Made by a program: the position numbers and the translations under genes. The notes under the pieces were generated by a model. It saw only the letters and a program-made list of their open reading frames with translations. It was not told the origin of the DNA and made no database searches. A DNA stretch of 64,000 nucleotides from contig AUPK01000175.1 in assembly GCA_000442125.1 (NCBI GenBank), forward strand, positions 186,001 through 250,000, in the 5' to 3' direction. The stretch's first letter is position 1, and the number at the start of each line of letters is the position of its first letter. This document shows, piece by piece, positions 22,448 through 33,833 of this stretch. Origin of the DNA: Opeltia flavorubescens. Taxonomy: Eukaryota > Ascomycota > Lecanoromycetes > Teloschistales > Teloschistaceae.

Positions 22448-23627
22448 GGCATGGGTAGGTTGTCTTGCTTGTGGGTGTAATGAGGGATGATGACTGCGAC
22501 GTATGTGAATCGGGGACGGTTGGATAAAGGGATTCATTTTATCAAATTTCTTGGTAATGGAATATTTTTGTCTTGTCATTTGCATCTTGCATGCTGTATT
22601 GTCTCTCTACGGCAGGNTCCTTTTTGGACTATGATCCAATGACTCGTTATTGCGTTTAATTCTCACGAAAGAGTCGTATTGGGTAGCTGTATGGCTTGAG
22701 TAATTCGGCGATAAGGCGCACATTGCAGACGATATACTGCCAATCTTCTTAAGAAGTGCTTTAATGAACCCTAAGGCAGCAGGACGAAAATGCAGATTGA
22801 ACGAAAACTGTACCATTCGATACAACAAACTAATCAGACCGAGCTCGGTGCAGGGAGACATTAGCAACAATTGACATCGAATCAAGAATATGGGTGAAAA
22901 CCTAAAGGAGGGAATATCATGCACCAAACCTCGAGCATGTCGCTATCCGGGGGAGGCAATTTCTACAATATCTATGTCACTAATGCAATGCTCAACTTGC
23001 ACCGAAAGTGCATTTTCACAGATTGTTAATTGGAGGTAGAGCATTTCAACATGGAAATACATCATGACGAAGTTAGTGAAGTCACGAGATCGGATCCAAT
23101 ATACTGATTAATTCAAATGCAAGGAGAGAAAGACCTGAGTTCAAAGTACGCATACGATGCAGTTATATATTGATCTTTCTCACAGGGACTCCTGCGCAAA
23201 TTGGAGTCAACAAAAGATGTGGATTGGACACTTCTCAGAACGACGTAGAAAAGATTGTCCATGGATTCCCTGTCAGACGTAAGGTTTCAGAGCTCAAGGA
23301 TGACTTTCTCAAATTCTCAATCTTCTCGAACGAGAAGAAAATGATCTGAAATAAGTTTGAATAACACGGACGCTGCGCTTGCCTGTTGAGCGAAGAGAGT
23401 ATATGAAAAGGATTTTCTCTTCAGNTAGCAAAGGGATCTAGAAGGATATTTCCGGAAACCAAGAGCAAAATTCGATCGGTGTGAATCTTGCTTCATCATA
23501 CGGTAATCTGTATAACACAGGTCATAGAGGAATGATGTGAGAGCATAGCTAATGTACAACGTAGGAGAAGTGAAGACTCCGCCACAATTAAAATCCAGGG
23601 CTACCAAATACGCTGGAAGCTGTGGGT
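22448..23627. other. Gene-free stretch with ambiguous bases
   Basis: It lies between two convergent genes and contains single N bases near 22617 and 23425. Short minus frames exist but lack motifs. No repeat was seen. Confidence 0.4.
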
Positions 23628-25468
23628 TCATACGATTTTCAGTTCACTAGTGAAGCCTTTCAGGTCCTCTATCAGCGGGCTCACAACGCCGTCCAACACA
23701 TGCTGTTGCACCTCTTCATTGTCCAGGGTAAGCTCTCTCACGTCAAAGGGCTGCGTCAAACATCTTCGTACAACATCACCGTACTGATAACCCATCTCTA
23801 GCTCGATGCGTCTGTGGAGTCTCTTTGCTGTCTCGAGTCTGGTGGCTGCTTCGTCGCCAACGATGTCTTCGGACCTCCTCATCTCTGCAAGGGTCCGCCC
23901 AAAACAAAGTTCGACAAGTGTAAGACCCAGAGCCTGAAGCGCCTCGCAGTGGCCCAGATATTTCTGAAGTTGCTGCGCTGGGGTCGTGGTGTTGTAGCAG
24001 CAAGGTTGCCACGTTAGGTAGGGATCCCAGTGATCCGTAGCCAGAGGGTCACTAACGCGCCGGTATAAGATTATGTCGCTGCTGCTCCAGTTGCCTTTTA
24101 GCCAAGAACTGCCGTCCAGTTGCAAAACGCTCGAAGCCAACGTGACAGCAATTTGGAGACGGTCTTTTCGGGAAAGAGCTGTACTGGTGATATCTTTCTG
24201 CGTTGTGAGTAGATCTTCTAAAGACTCAGACAGTGTCTGCGAAGCTGAGGTTGCGTCTGCTCGATAAAAATGATGCTTGTGTCTACCAAACTTTTCGTCG
24301 ATGAGAAAACCGATCGCCTTTTCACTCTGATTGGATGCACGTATGGCACTGCAGATGTTATCGATGCACTGCTGAATGGCTTCCGTTGTGCTATTCCCTG
24401 AATGGCCGCCCTGGTGCATCTCCGAGGCGAAGCTCACGCTTTTTACGGATCTCTTATTTGCGTTAGTTTTACTAGATGAATCTTCAGCAATAAGGTAAGG
24501 GTGGGCCTCCCGGGGCTCCAGGATAAATTTACCCTTTTTTAAGTGGCTGTGGATATTGAGTTGGCGCCATTGGATAAGCAGATGCTTGCTGCGCCGTCTC
24601 AATTTCTATTTCCTTCCAATCTGCCGTGTTAACTGAGTAACCGGGCTTCTCGGTCACGTTGACCCAAACACGGAAAAGGGTTTTCTTGGGCGTGTTCATC
24701 TCAGCTTTTGCCATGACCGATGGCCGGGCCTCCAAACGCAGGCTTGCCTTGTGATACCTTCTGCATTCACATCTCCATGCTTTCTCATTCATCAAGACGC
24801 GAAAGAGACTCTTCGCATGTTCTCTGATAAGTTTTAAATCGGTGATCGGACGCTTGGAACGGCGTTTACGCTTCGGCTCCATGGCAATATTTTCATGCGT
24901 AAAGTCTCTCAGGTCTTTATTGGCTCGGTCTATGTCGTCCAGAATGTGCTTATACACTCGTTCAGAAAAAGCCAACTTAAATCTCTTCATCTCTCGTTCG
25001 ATCGTAGAGTAGCTGTCCCATCTGATCTGGTGGTGGGTCAGCTTGCTGGTACAACACTGTCAGCATGCAAGCACTTACGGCGCCTGTAGAATCGATACCG
25101 AGCTTTTCACACATGCTTTGAGCTGTGTCAAGAATCGTTCGAACAATTATCAAGTATGACCGGTAGGACTGATCAAGCCGATCACGTAGCTTCTTGTCAT
25201 ACATAGGTTCACTCCACTTTGCACCTAAAGGCTCCAGGATCAGAAGCTCGTAATCCTCATCCGATGGGACAAGGTCAATCAACAGACTTTTCAATGTATC
25301 AGAGAAATAGGCGCTGGCGGTCTCTAATCTGGAAGCGTATTCCTCGAGCTTGAGCTTGTACCGCCTCCAGAGCTTGATGGTTTCTATGCCCTCAGCCATT
25401 TGCTTTAGGCCACCTACAAGGATCGGGAAGACTGCCAGTGCAATACCGGCGACTTCGATGCCGGACAT
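23628..25468 (-). CDS. DUF7580-type fungal protein
   Basis: Exons 25468-25079, 25041-24533 and 24471-23628 join in phase to 580 residues. The N-terminus (GIEVAGIALAVFPILVGGLKQM) is the amphipathic/hydrophobic helix typical of this large fungal family and is followed by helical bundles (IRWDSYSTIEREMKRFKLAF). The C-terminal 270 residues (SVKSVSFASE; LQIAVTLASSVLQL; CEALQALGLTLVELCFG; YGDVVRRCL) match the DUF7580 region, which resembles a degenerate kinase C-lobe. The first intron, 25042-25078, would be only 37 bases with an AAG acceptor, and a small frameshift is the alternative. The second intron (24472-24532) is ordinary. These proteins are expanded in filamentous fungi and often sit with heterokaryon-incompatibility-type genes. 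Function is unknown. Confidence 0.75.
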
Positions 25469-25854
25469 AACTACTTAAACGTTGTTTAGAGAATCAAATG
25501 ACGTGTTTGATAGACCATTTTGTGGCTGACGGACGGAGTAAAGCGCGCAGCGTTCTGATGAAGCATGAAGATGAATACGCTGTTCCAAGCCCCAGCGGCA
25601 ATCAAGGAATGCAAAGCTGGATGTTAGAGGGTGTGGTGGGGGATCATGCATCGGCAGCTGTGTTCGAAGGGTCATTGGCCGGTAATCATGCCCGACTACG
25701 TCCAGGACCATGCTGTCAAACCACACCCGGATACCGGCTTCTCAGCCAGCGATAGACAATCTTCGAGCCAGCCTTTCAACGATAAGCCTTCCGAGCACAC
25801 TTGCTTCAGTCACAATTTTCCATTCATCTCTCGCAATTAAGCCTACTTTTGCCC
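25469..25854. other. Divergent promoter region
   Basis: Short intergenic space between the DUF7580 gene (minus) and the zinc-finger/ULD gene (plus). Nothing coding is supported. Confidence 0.4.
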
Positions 25855-28359
25855 ATGGCTACGACAATTTCCTCATCCCTTGCCGCATGCCGAAAATCTT
25901 TCAATGAGCTGCTCGAGGAGTCCCAGCTTCTGCAAAAAGTACCTGAAGGACTAAATATCCAGGAGTGGAGCGATGAGCGTGGCCGGCTGCGATTGTGGGC
26001 CTCCAACATCGGTGCCCATCAGACTAGCCAATCATCTCTGGACTTCCGTCTCAGAGATTCTTCACATATCCAGGAGCAGATCGTCAAGCTCCTCGATGAT
26101 CTGATCCAGAGACTTCAAGATGCCCGAAAATTGCTAGCAGAGGGTGAAGACTCGGATGTTGAAAGTCTTGGAGAGAGCTCATCCGAAGGCGATACGACCC
26201 AGACTGAAATCCAGCAGCTGCGGCGAAACATAGCGACAATCATCAATTGCCTATTTGAGATGTCGATACTAGTGCGGAAGCCCGCTCGACATGATGTACG
26301 GATGGGAACTAAAGATACGGATCTTGGTAGCTATGAGTGGGCTGACATTCGTCATGTGAGAGATAAATTCCCGAAGATAGATGAAAGGCTTGCTTCCCGC
26401 CTTGGTCGAGCAATCACTCGAAGACGTAGATATCTTGGTTATCGGGAAAGACATGCTGCCAAGCTGAAACAGGGTATCGACAAAGAGAGCGAGCACGATG
26501 TGAACAATCCAGAACAAACTCAGTCTGGGATTCTCTCAGAAACCGTGGCAACTGATTTCCAAAATCTGAATATCAGGGATGAGGACAATGTGTCCGAGTC
26601 AGGCTTTACCCGAACTTCTTATGCGTCTTCCTTGATAAGCGGCAACCGCCTCACGATACCAGCTCCTCCCGAAAATTCACAGCATGGCGCGCCTTTTGAG
26701 TGTCCCTATTGCTTTTTCATCATAACGGCCAAAAATGCCAGATCATGGAACCGACACATCTTCAATGATCTTCTACCATATATCTGTATAGAGATTGAAT
26801 GCAAGACCCCGGATAAGCTATACGTCACAAGACACGAATGGACCTATCATTTACAAGAGGCACACGCTCAATATTCGCTTCGCGACAACTCAAGCCTAGA
26901 GAGTAAAATGCTTGACTGTAATCTTTGCGGCGACCCTCAGGAATCTCAGGAGCGCCTTCATCGCCATGTCGCTCGCCATCTACAAGAACTTGCTCTTTTC
27001 GTCCTTCCACGGAGCCAGGAAGAAACTGATGACGGTGGTAGCTCTGAAGAGAGAGACATTCTCCAGACAGCCAGATTTGGATCGGAAGGAGAAGCGTCAC
27101 TCGAGGCGGAACTCGTAGAGAAACGAGAACCTCTCCGGCCTGACGTAACGCTTGATCTTCCTCCATGGCTCAGTCTGTATATACAAGACCTTCGGAAGAT
27201 GTATCCTGACGACCGTTTTGAAGGCACGATGCGGCTCACACGTCTCAATACCTTCGTGTATGAGCCAGCAAGGATCGTTTATGAAGATCCCCTTTTGAAT
27301 ATCGACAATGTCTACGTCCCCTATATTGAATGTCTGGATTGTGGCAAAGCATACACGCAAGGGCCTGAGACGAGGGAGATAAAAATATTTAGGACGCATT
27401 TGAAGGATCGAATACATCGTGAGAGGGTAGATAGGAGACTGATGGAAGGTAGAGAGGAGATCACAGAAACCAGAACCTCAGTGATAAGTGATTCCGATGA
27501 CTCAATCGGTTCTGAAGACGACATGCCGACGGTTGAGCTCACGACAGTCCCTGCAAAATCAAAAGGTACAGGCGCACCTGCGAAGTCCCGCAAGACAATC
27601 CAAATATTCCCTCCAAGGGAGCGAAGGGAGGCCATTAGGGTCAAAGGCCCGCTCGGAAGGACATTTCTCTTTCCTTTCGACAGGTGCAGAATATGGTTAG
27701 TAAGTAGTATTCCTCTTTACCCGCTGAATGAGCGTAATGTAGATACTAATATAATTCTTTCGGCTAGAGAATGGAGCTCCTCCTTCGGCAGGAATATATG
27801 GAATCCGAAGCGCTCGTACCCCTTATCAGAAAGCGTCTCTATGATATGGTAGACCTCAATGGCGAGATTATTAATCCTCAAGATTGGGAGACTGCAGTCA
27901 AACCAGGCATGGTCGTTACGATGCGTATGCGGTCCCAGTCAGGAGCTCTACCAGATCAGACCGATCACGCGCGGGGTGCAATCGAGAATCAGCCTTCATT
28001 GAATAATCCCAATGCTGGGGTGAAAGACGCGCAGTATGAGAGCACGGAAAGGCAATCGATGCTTAAAGTTCAACCGGAGAGTCAAGGTCGATTAGCTGGG
28101 CTTGAGAGCGAGTCTTACATAAATAAATTCGCATTGGATGAGGATGTGATCTACAACGAGCCGCAGGGCAGGACTGGACGTTGTAAGGTGGATGAAAGTA
28201 AGTACTATACTTGCAATGAACGACGGTTAAGTCCGATAGCTGATACTCTTTGTCCTAGTCTTAGGCAATGGATTCTACATGCTCAGGCACAACGACGGGT
28301 CGAAAATTAGAGGAGTGTACTATGAAAGCCATCTAAGCAGGATCCCAAAGTCAACATAG
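25855..28359 (+). CDS. C2H2 (AcuF-type) zinc-finger protein with fungal ubiquitin-like domain
   Basis: Three exons (25855-27699, 27768-28197, 28259-28359) join in phase to 791 residues. The ATG at 25855 is used because the frame's earlier opening is TTG. The N-terminal 120 residues are a helical region found in many fungal receptor-like proteins. Around residues 280-390 paired Cys/His clusters (FECPYCFF then HIF; CIEIEC then HEWTYHLQEAH; CNLCG then HRHVARHLQELALFVLP) form the AcuF-like zinc-finger module. Around residues 595-680 IRVKGPLGRTFLFPFDRCRIW followed, after an intron, by MELLLRQEY and MVDLNGEIINPQDWE is the ULD_fung ubiquitin-like fold. A third exon adds LGNGFYMLRHND. No enzymatic motif is present. 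Probably a nuclear or signalling adaptor; partner unknown. Confidence 0.82.
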
Positions 28360-29588
28360 AACAGCGGAGGGGTTGTTTGATTTCCTGTATGTCCGATATT
28401 TGGTCACGTCTCAGCCTGAGAGCATTCAAGCAACGCCGGGGGATAATTAATTTTGGGAAGAGATACACTTAGCTCTGACTATACCTTCAATCTCGATGAA
28501 AGTTTCTATCACCATATACCCTGCCAATGCGTACTCTCCCACTCCATCAAATATCGAAATGATGGACGAAGAGGCTATCTTCTTCTTTATATACTGCTAC
28601 CACGGTGGAATGACAGGTATCAAGGGTGCGTATGGAAAATCAAATAATTCTCGAGGCGTACCCTATATCAGTGCTATCAAAGCATAGGAAGTCCTTTCGT
28701 ATTTGAACATGACGCAGAAAATAAGGACGCAGTGGAACTGAATAGGCATGATGGTATATCAGCTACTCGAAACAGGTATTGAGATCCTGCCCTTGACTTC
28801 ATCGTAATGTTTGGGTTCTTGGTCACGAGTTGTAGATAGACTTGATTGTTGGAAGTTGGATGTATGATGAGAAATGGTATAGCTCAATCTCCGAATAGGG
28901 GATGATGATCTTGCATCTCCGGAGTGGCAATTTGGATATTATCGTTTCATCCTGTCCATCGTGTGTTGTATTCAGGGCACTGATGTCCTATAGGCTCCAG
29001 CTATGTTTTTTCGGAGTATCCAGCATGCAATCATACTTTGATTGTTACGTGATCTTTGAATAAGTACGATCGAACTTGATTCTAAAGGGAAACCAGCGCA
29101 GTAAGTATATTTGATTTATATGAAAATACTGCTTTTACATCTCCCTAAGTATTATTTCAATCAAATCCAAGAATAGCTGGTCCGTTGGGTATCACTATAG
29201 AGATATTCAATGGTCCTCATCATCTGATCATTTGCCTCTTCTCCGATGTCTCAAGCTGATTACACCATCCTCGATTCGTCTAACGCTTATACCCTTCTTC
29301 AGCTATCATCATATAGCAATGACCGGCTGCTGGGATAATAAGGTAGCAGTAAATCCTGTTTAAGCTTCTGCAGGTGTAGCTCGTCCTCTTCGTGTTGATC
29401 ATGTCGATCCTACCACTCCTGCTGCTCATGCTGCTCCTGCCGCTCCTGGTGCTGCTCATCATTCGGCGGCGGGACCAGCGACATGGCGTTCCCTGTATGT
29501 GTTCAACTCCGGTTGAGTCCTTCATACCTTCCGTATCTCTTCCGGTATGCTGCCTCAGTCCGACTCTTGTGCAACGCTCACCATGTGT
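28360..29588. other. Intergenic region
   Basis: No gene is supported between two convergent genes. Several AT-rich runs lie at 28850-29200. It contains the CTG-type microsatellite listed separately. Confidence 0.45.
29404..29462. repeat. Imperfect CTG/CTC trinucleotide repeat
   Basis: A run of about twenty imperfect ctg/ctc triplets. It reads as poly-leucine on the plus strand and as poly-Ser/Arg on the minus, and belongs to no supported gene. Confidence 0.7.
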
Positions 29589-30851
29589 TTATAGGCGCCC
29601 CATTCCTCTCGCTGTCCCGAATGGGAGCATGCGTCCACAGGTGTCGTCATTCAAATTGGAGTACTGGGAGATTCGAATGGGGCTCGGGGGGCGGTGACTT
29701 GGAAGCTGGATCTGAAGGAGAGATCCATGCGGTGGCGTAGCAACGTCAGGTTCTCTGATACTGACATCGTTGGGCTTTGTATCAACACCTGTGTCCGCTG
29801 GACCCTCAGGCCCCTCCCAATCCGAATCTCCCTCTTGGGCAGGCGACAAGTCCCATGCCCTTCGATATTCTTCCTGCTTCACGGCGCTGTATGCATTCCA
29901 TACTTCTTCTGGAGTACTGCCGCATTTCCATTCGCTTGCCACCTCTTCACCGTACATTTCTGCACGGACTCTGTCTCGGCGCTTAGATCGTTCATATGCC
30001 TCGCAGACTTGGTGCCCGAATTCATAGTTGATGGCGTTCGTGTATACCCACTCAATGGGAGATCGAGGAGAAGGTGTCTTGGTGGGAGATCGCGTGCGGG
30101 AGTAACGTGGGGACGGTTCGGGCTTGGTTGCGGATGGAGATCTCTCCTGTGTGGGCTCTTCGTCGATGGGAGGTATTCTTGGGCTGTTGTTATAGCCGAT
30201 TGGTTGAACAGGTTCTCCGTTTGGGTCAGCAAGCCTTGTGTTTAGGTCTGGCGGAACGATTTGGGTTTGCCAGAAGTGAAGGAGATCTGGGTCGGTAATG
30301 AATTTTGCGGGATCTAGGAAGCTTTCGGCAGGAGGTGTAAATGCTTGAATTTGAGTTTTTTGACATTGCCTGGCACGTGTATCCGAGGAAAGCAAGCGAG
30401 GTCTCGTAGGTGTGTATTGATCATCATCGCAGACCGTGTCGTGTCTACTCTTGCTTCGTCGATGCGCTTGTGTGGGCTGGTCTTCGTTGATGGGGTGTAC
30501 GGCTGCGGCGATACCATGGCCGGTCCGATTATCAAATTCAATGGGCGAATCAGGCGGTTGCCACTGGGTTTCATAGTAGTGGTCTGGAAAAGGTTGAAGA
30601 CCAAGTTTGGGAGGGTGGTAGGAATAGGGATTTTTGGCCGGAATCAGGTGTCCCTTTTGGATGATCGAGGCGAACGTATCTGGGGAAGGGAAGCAAGGTT
30701 TTGTTGGGGTATGCTGCTCATCATTGCAGGCTGTTTCGACCCTGCTCTTGCGCCGTAGATAGGGTGGCCCAAGACGGTCTTCTTCTTCATCGCTAAGGTC
30801 GAGCAGATGGTGGATCTTGCGCTTGCGACTCTCTGGCTGAGACGAGGCCAT
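29589..30851 (-). CDS. Unknown disordered protein with internal duplication
   Basis: One frame of 420 residues with an ATG at 30851. The sequence is rich in Pro, Ser, Arg, Glu and Asp and looks mostly disordered. Near the N-terminus RKRK is followed by LLDLSDEEED, a nuclear-type basic-acidic pair. Two related segments, RRKSRVETACNDEQHTPTKP and RRSKSRHDTVCDDDQYTPTR, show an internal duplication about 90 residues apart. A folded-looking part at about residues 265-330 (PIEWVYTNAINYEFGHQVCEAYER) is the likeliest conserved core. I do not recognise the family. It could be a lineage-specific nuclear protein. The clean 1.26-kb frame argues that it is real. Confidence 0.6.
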   Translation of the reverse strand: MASSQPESRKRKIHHLLDLSDEEEDRLGPPYLRRKSRVETACNDEQHTPTKPCFPSPDTFASIIQKGHLIPAKNPYSYHPPKLGLQPFPDHYYETQWQPPDSPIEFDNRTGHGIAAAVHPINEDQPTQAHRRSKSRHDTVCDDDQYTPTRPRLLSSDTRARQCQKTQIQAFTPPAESFLDPAKFITDPDLLHFWQTQIVPPDLNTRLADPNGEPVQPIGYNNSPRIPPIDEEPTQERSPSATKPEPSPRYSRTRSPTKTPSPRSPIEWVYTNAINYEFGHQVCEAYERSKRRDRVRAEMYGEEVASEWKCGSTPEEVWNAYSAVKQEEYRRAWDLSPAQEGDSDWEGPEGPADTGVDTKPNDVSIREPDVATPPHGSLLQIQLPSHRPPSPIRISQYSNLNDDTCGRMLPFGTARGMGRL

Positions 30852-31680
30852 TTTAGATGTCGCACTGGGTGTTCTTTCAACTCACAATGCGTTGAGCTTT
30901 GTTCAACGATGCTGCCAGAAGTATGACAGAAGCAAGTCTGCGCGGAATGAATGTCATCTCAGCGTGGGGTTTTAGGTCGAAGTGGAAGATGACTAAGCAA
31001 TATCTTTGCACGTGACATTGTCGACCGCCAAGACCACAACGCGATATCTTTGCATTGAACATCTAAGGATTTGCTTCTCCAGTGCGGTCGCCTTGCCTTA
31101 CAGCCGATCTAAGTCTTCGGCCTTGTCAATGATCAAATATCCGTTCTATAAATTGCTCCCTGATCCTTCAGACCATGTGTTCGTTCGTTCTCCTGGAAAA
31201 GATGATTGAACAAGAGCATGATTAAGTACGAAGTGTAAATTGTCTCACTATCAAAGAAGAAAAGTATATCATTGCTTTCTACGTATTTTCCGTCTTTTTG
31301 TGTGAGCCACCATATGTCATTTGCAACTCGATCTCGAGGAGTTCCTCGCATCATCAACGGCCACTTCCTCGTCATTCAAACCCGCTAATTATACCGGGGG
31401 TTCGCTTCAACTGATAAGTAGGCAGCAGCCCGCTCTTAGCTCCATAGCCCCGCTTTCTGTGAGAGGGAGAGTGCCTATTAAGTAACCAAGGATGTCGTCG
31501 AGGAGATTGTAGTCATGGAGAAGGATTGACGATTCACCGGGTACGGCAGAAACGCTTATTCCAGTCGAAATCGGTATATCGATTTTAATACAAGCAGGAT
31601 CATATTGGCGTGTGGTCACTAATATCCACGCAGCTATTCACACTCACGATTCATCACGAAGTCCCTTGCTTCCGATTCCA
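30852..31680. other. Divergent promoter region
   Basis: Separates the unknown minus-strand gene from the kinase gene. The short frames have no motif support. The 200 bases before the kinase ATG are CA- and T-rich. Confidence 0.4.
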
Positions 31681-33318
31681 ATGGCTTCAGCATCTAAAGC
31701 AGCTGGCCCGGTGCCTCCAAAACGCTACGACTTCGCTTCCCTGACGCCGGCCAATGAAGCAGCTATAGCTAATTTCAGAAGCTTTAGCGATCTTCTACGC
31801 CAACAACCCTCGAATACCGAGCACCATTCCTTATTCTGCAGGCTAGACGCCCTCCCTGTCGCTGGAAATGTTCAGACCGAGTCTACCGCCTCAGACCGCA
31901 GTTTTAGTCCCGAAGCGACTGAAGAGGTCACAGCCACCGCTCAATCCGAAAATTACACATATGGCTATTATGTCCTCAGCTTGATCACAGATCATCCGCC
32001 TTGTCGGCCCAAGTTCGGCTGGGCTATGGGACTAGGGAATTTGGAACCAGGTACTCCTACCGGCGACGTTGATCTTCTGCTTGCTCCTTCCCCCGGCATT
32101 TTTACCCGTCACATAACCTTCCGCTTTGATGACTATGGCCGACTTCAATTAAGTGCGCGACACAGTGGAGTCGAAATGGACGGCGAGACTATTTCCAGGG
32201 GTTGCTCACGTCTTGTATCTCATGTTAAATTCATCAAAGTGGGTCCTCTGTCGTACCGCTTCGAATTTATACTCTCAAGGGATCAGGAGCTCTCATTCCA
32301 GCAGGAGAAAGCTGAATTTCTTAAAGAATACGGGGGTCTAAAGCAGCCGCTACACGAAGTAATTTCTGCGACGCCATCAGCTAACGATTTGAGGGTGGAT
32401 GACTGGGTAATTCATGGCACTGTTGGTGCGAGTATCAAGTCCGTGATTGACGCAGCATCTAATAAACGTACGTTGGAAGCTGTTGCTGTGAAAAGGATGC
32501 GACGCGTGGATCGACGAAGCGCTCAGAGAGCAAATCACGAGGTAGCGATCTACGAGAGGCTCCAGTCAATCAAGAGCCATCCAAACAGCCAATATGTGAT
32601 GCAAATGCATTCCGTCCTGTATCAGCGCCCCGAACCATGGTATGATGGAATATTCGACGAAGTATTCCTTCTCTGGACTCCCTTGGCATTTGGGACCTTT
32701 GACGGCTTCATCTCCGGTGAGTGGCCGTCGGTAACTTCTGAGACCAAACTCAAGCTCTTCTGCCAAATTTGTCTTGGTCTTCTGGCTGTGCATGAAATGG
32801 GCTGGATCCATCGAGATATCAAGCCACGGAATGTCTACGTCGTCACCTTTGCACCGCCACGAGCCGTTGTAGGGGACTTTGGGAGCGCTGTCAGAAATTT
32901 GGATTCAGGATATATTCCCCAGCCGAAAACCTGCGGCACTATCGGCTGGATCGCGCCTGAATTGGAAAATGCCGACTTCGCGCCTAGATACAATCAAAGC
33001 GTGGATGTATGGAGCCTTGGGGCTGTAGGATACTCCGTTTTGCTGAACGGCGGACAACCTTGGATGTCCCAACAAACGTACAATACCTTTCTGCATCCCA
33101 CCGGCCCTGCATGGCGAGCGTACACGAAGATGCTGAAAGACCTTGCTACCAGTGAACCCGAGACATTGAAGGGTCTCCTATCTCAGATGCTACAGCCGTT
33201 TCCATCCAAAAGGACGAGCCTTCGTGGCGCCTTGGCAAACCCTGTATTGCAGACAGCCATTGCCCGGCTAAGTTACGATGACAGCGCGCCAGTAGGAAGT
33301 AAAAGACCAGCCCCATAG
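31681..33318 (+). CDS. FHA-like plus protein kinase domain protein
   Basis: A single exon of 545 residues from the ATG at 31681; the frame opens earlier without an ATG. Residues about 95-205 (FGWAMGLGN, DVDLLLAPSPGIFTRHITFRF, GRLQL, MDGETI) have the FHA phospho-peptide-binding layout. A kinase domain follows: VAVKR (ATP lysine), HEVAIYE (helix C glutamate), IHRDIKPRN (catalytic loop), GDFGSA (metal-binding Asp) and GWIAPE. All catalytic residues are present, so activity is likely. The glycine loop (GTVGASIKSV) is degenerate in its last glycine. The FHA-kinase order recalls the Rad53/Dun1 type but the C-terminus is short. This is a wider fungal accessory group, so substrate and pathway are unknown. 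Confidence 0.85.
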   Translation: MASASKAAGPVPPKRYDFASLTPANEAAIANFRSFSDLLRQQPSNTEHHSLFCRLDALPVAGNVQTESTASDRSFSPEATEEVTATAQSENYTYGYYVLSLITDHPPCRPKFGWAMGLGNLEPGTPTGDVDLLLAPSPGIFTRHITFRFDDYGRLQLSARHSGVEMDGETISRGCSRLVSHVKFIKVGPLSYRFEFILSRDQELSFQQEKAEFLKEYGGLKQPLHEVISATPSANDLRVDDWVIHGTVGASIKSVIDAASNKRTLEAVAVKRMRRVDRRSAQRANHEVAIYERLQSIKSHPNSQYVMQMHSVLYQRPEPWYDGIFDEVFLLWTPLAFGTFDGFISGEWPSVTSETKLKLFCQICLGLLAVHEMGWIHRDIKPRNVYVVTFAPPRAVVGDFGSAVRNLDSGYIPQPKTCGTIGWIAPELENADFAPRYNQSVDVWSLGAVGYSVLLNGGQPWMSQQTYNTFLHPTGPAWRAYTKMLKDLATSEPETLKGLLSQMLQPFPSKRTSLRGALANPVLQTAIARLSYDDSAPVGSKRPAP

Positions 33319-33833
33319 GATAGGATTGATGTCTTGACTGGACTACCGTGCTCTGTCATTGACATAGTCAGTACCACGCTGGCTAATAACTTTGAAGTCG
33401 ATACATCGAATTGTCGGGCCGCAAACTCGTGGGAGTGGAACATTTGGGAGTCATTTCTTGGCAGCGCGGATCGATCCAAGCGTTTCGCCTGAAAGCCTAA
33501 TTGGTAAGGATGCAGGACGCAAGGGCAATGAGCCCACTCTGTTGGGTCAACACCCAAGCACGTTCTTACCTCGCCGGGATTTCTGGAAGCCTCGTGGTGA
33601 AGATTATGGCCATGCTGTTGCCTGTCTCTCCGTGGACTTAGCTCAAGTCTATCCTTGGGGTATCTCCTAAGAAACTGTTCCACCTCTTCGCTAACCTGGC
33701 ACCGCTTTGTTGACCAATGCCTCTTCAAATTTCTACAACTCTTACTGGTTGTATCCACTGCTCTCCCAAACTACACAATCCGCCACCTTTGCGCTAGATC
33801 GCAAGCTCAGGAGTTCCTAGCCATTAATCGTCG
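33319..33833. other. Intergenic region
   Basis: It lies between two same-strand genes. Frames here carry no domain-like sequence. It probably holds the kinase terminator and the AAA gene promoter. Confidence 0.4.

Noticed and set aside
29404-29462. Poly-leucine membrane protein frame
   Set aside because: It is the translation of a trinucleotide repeat, not a conserved gene.
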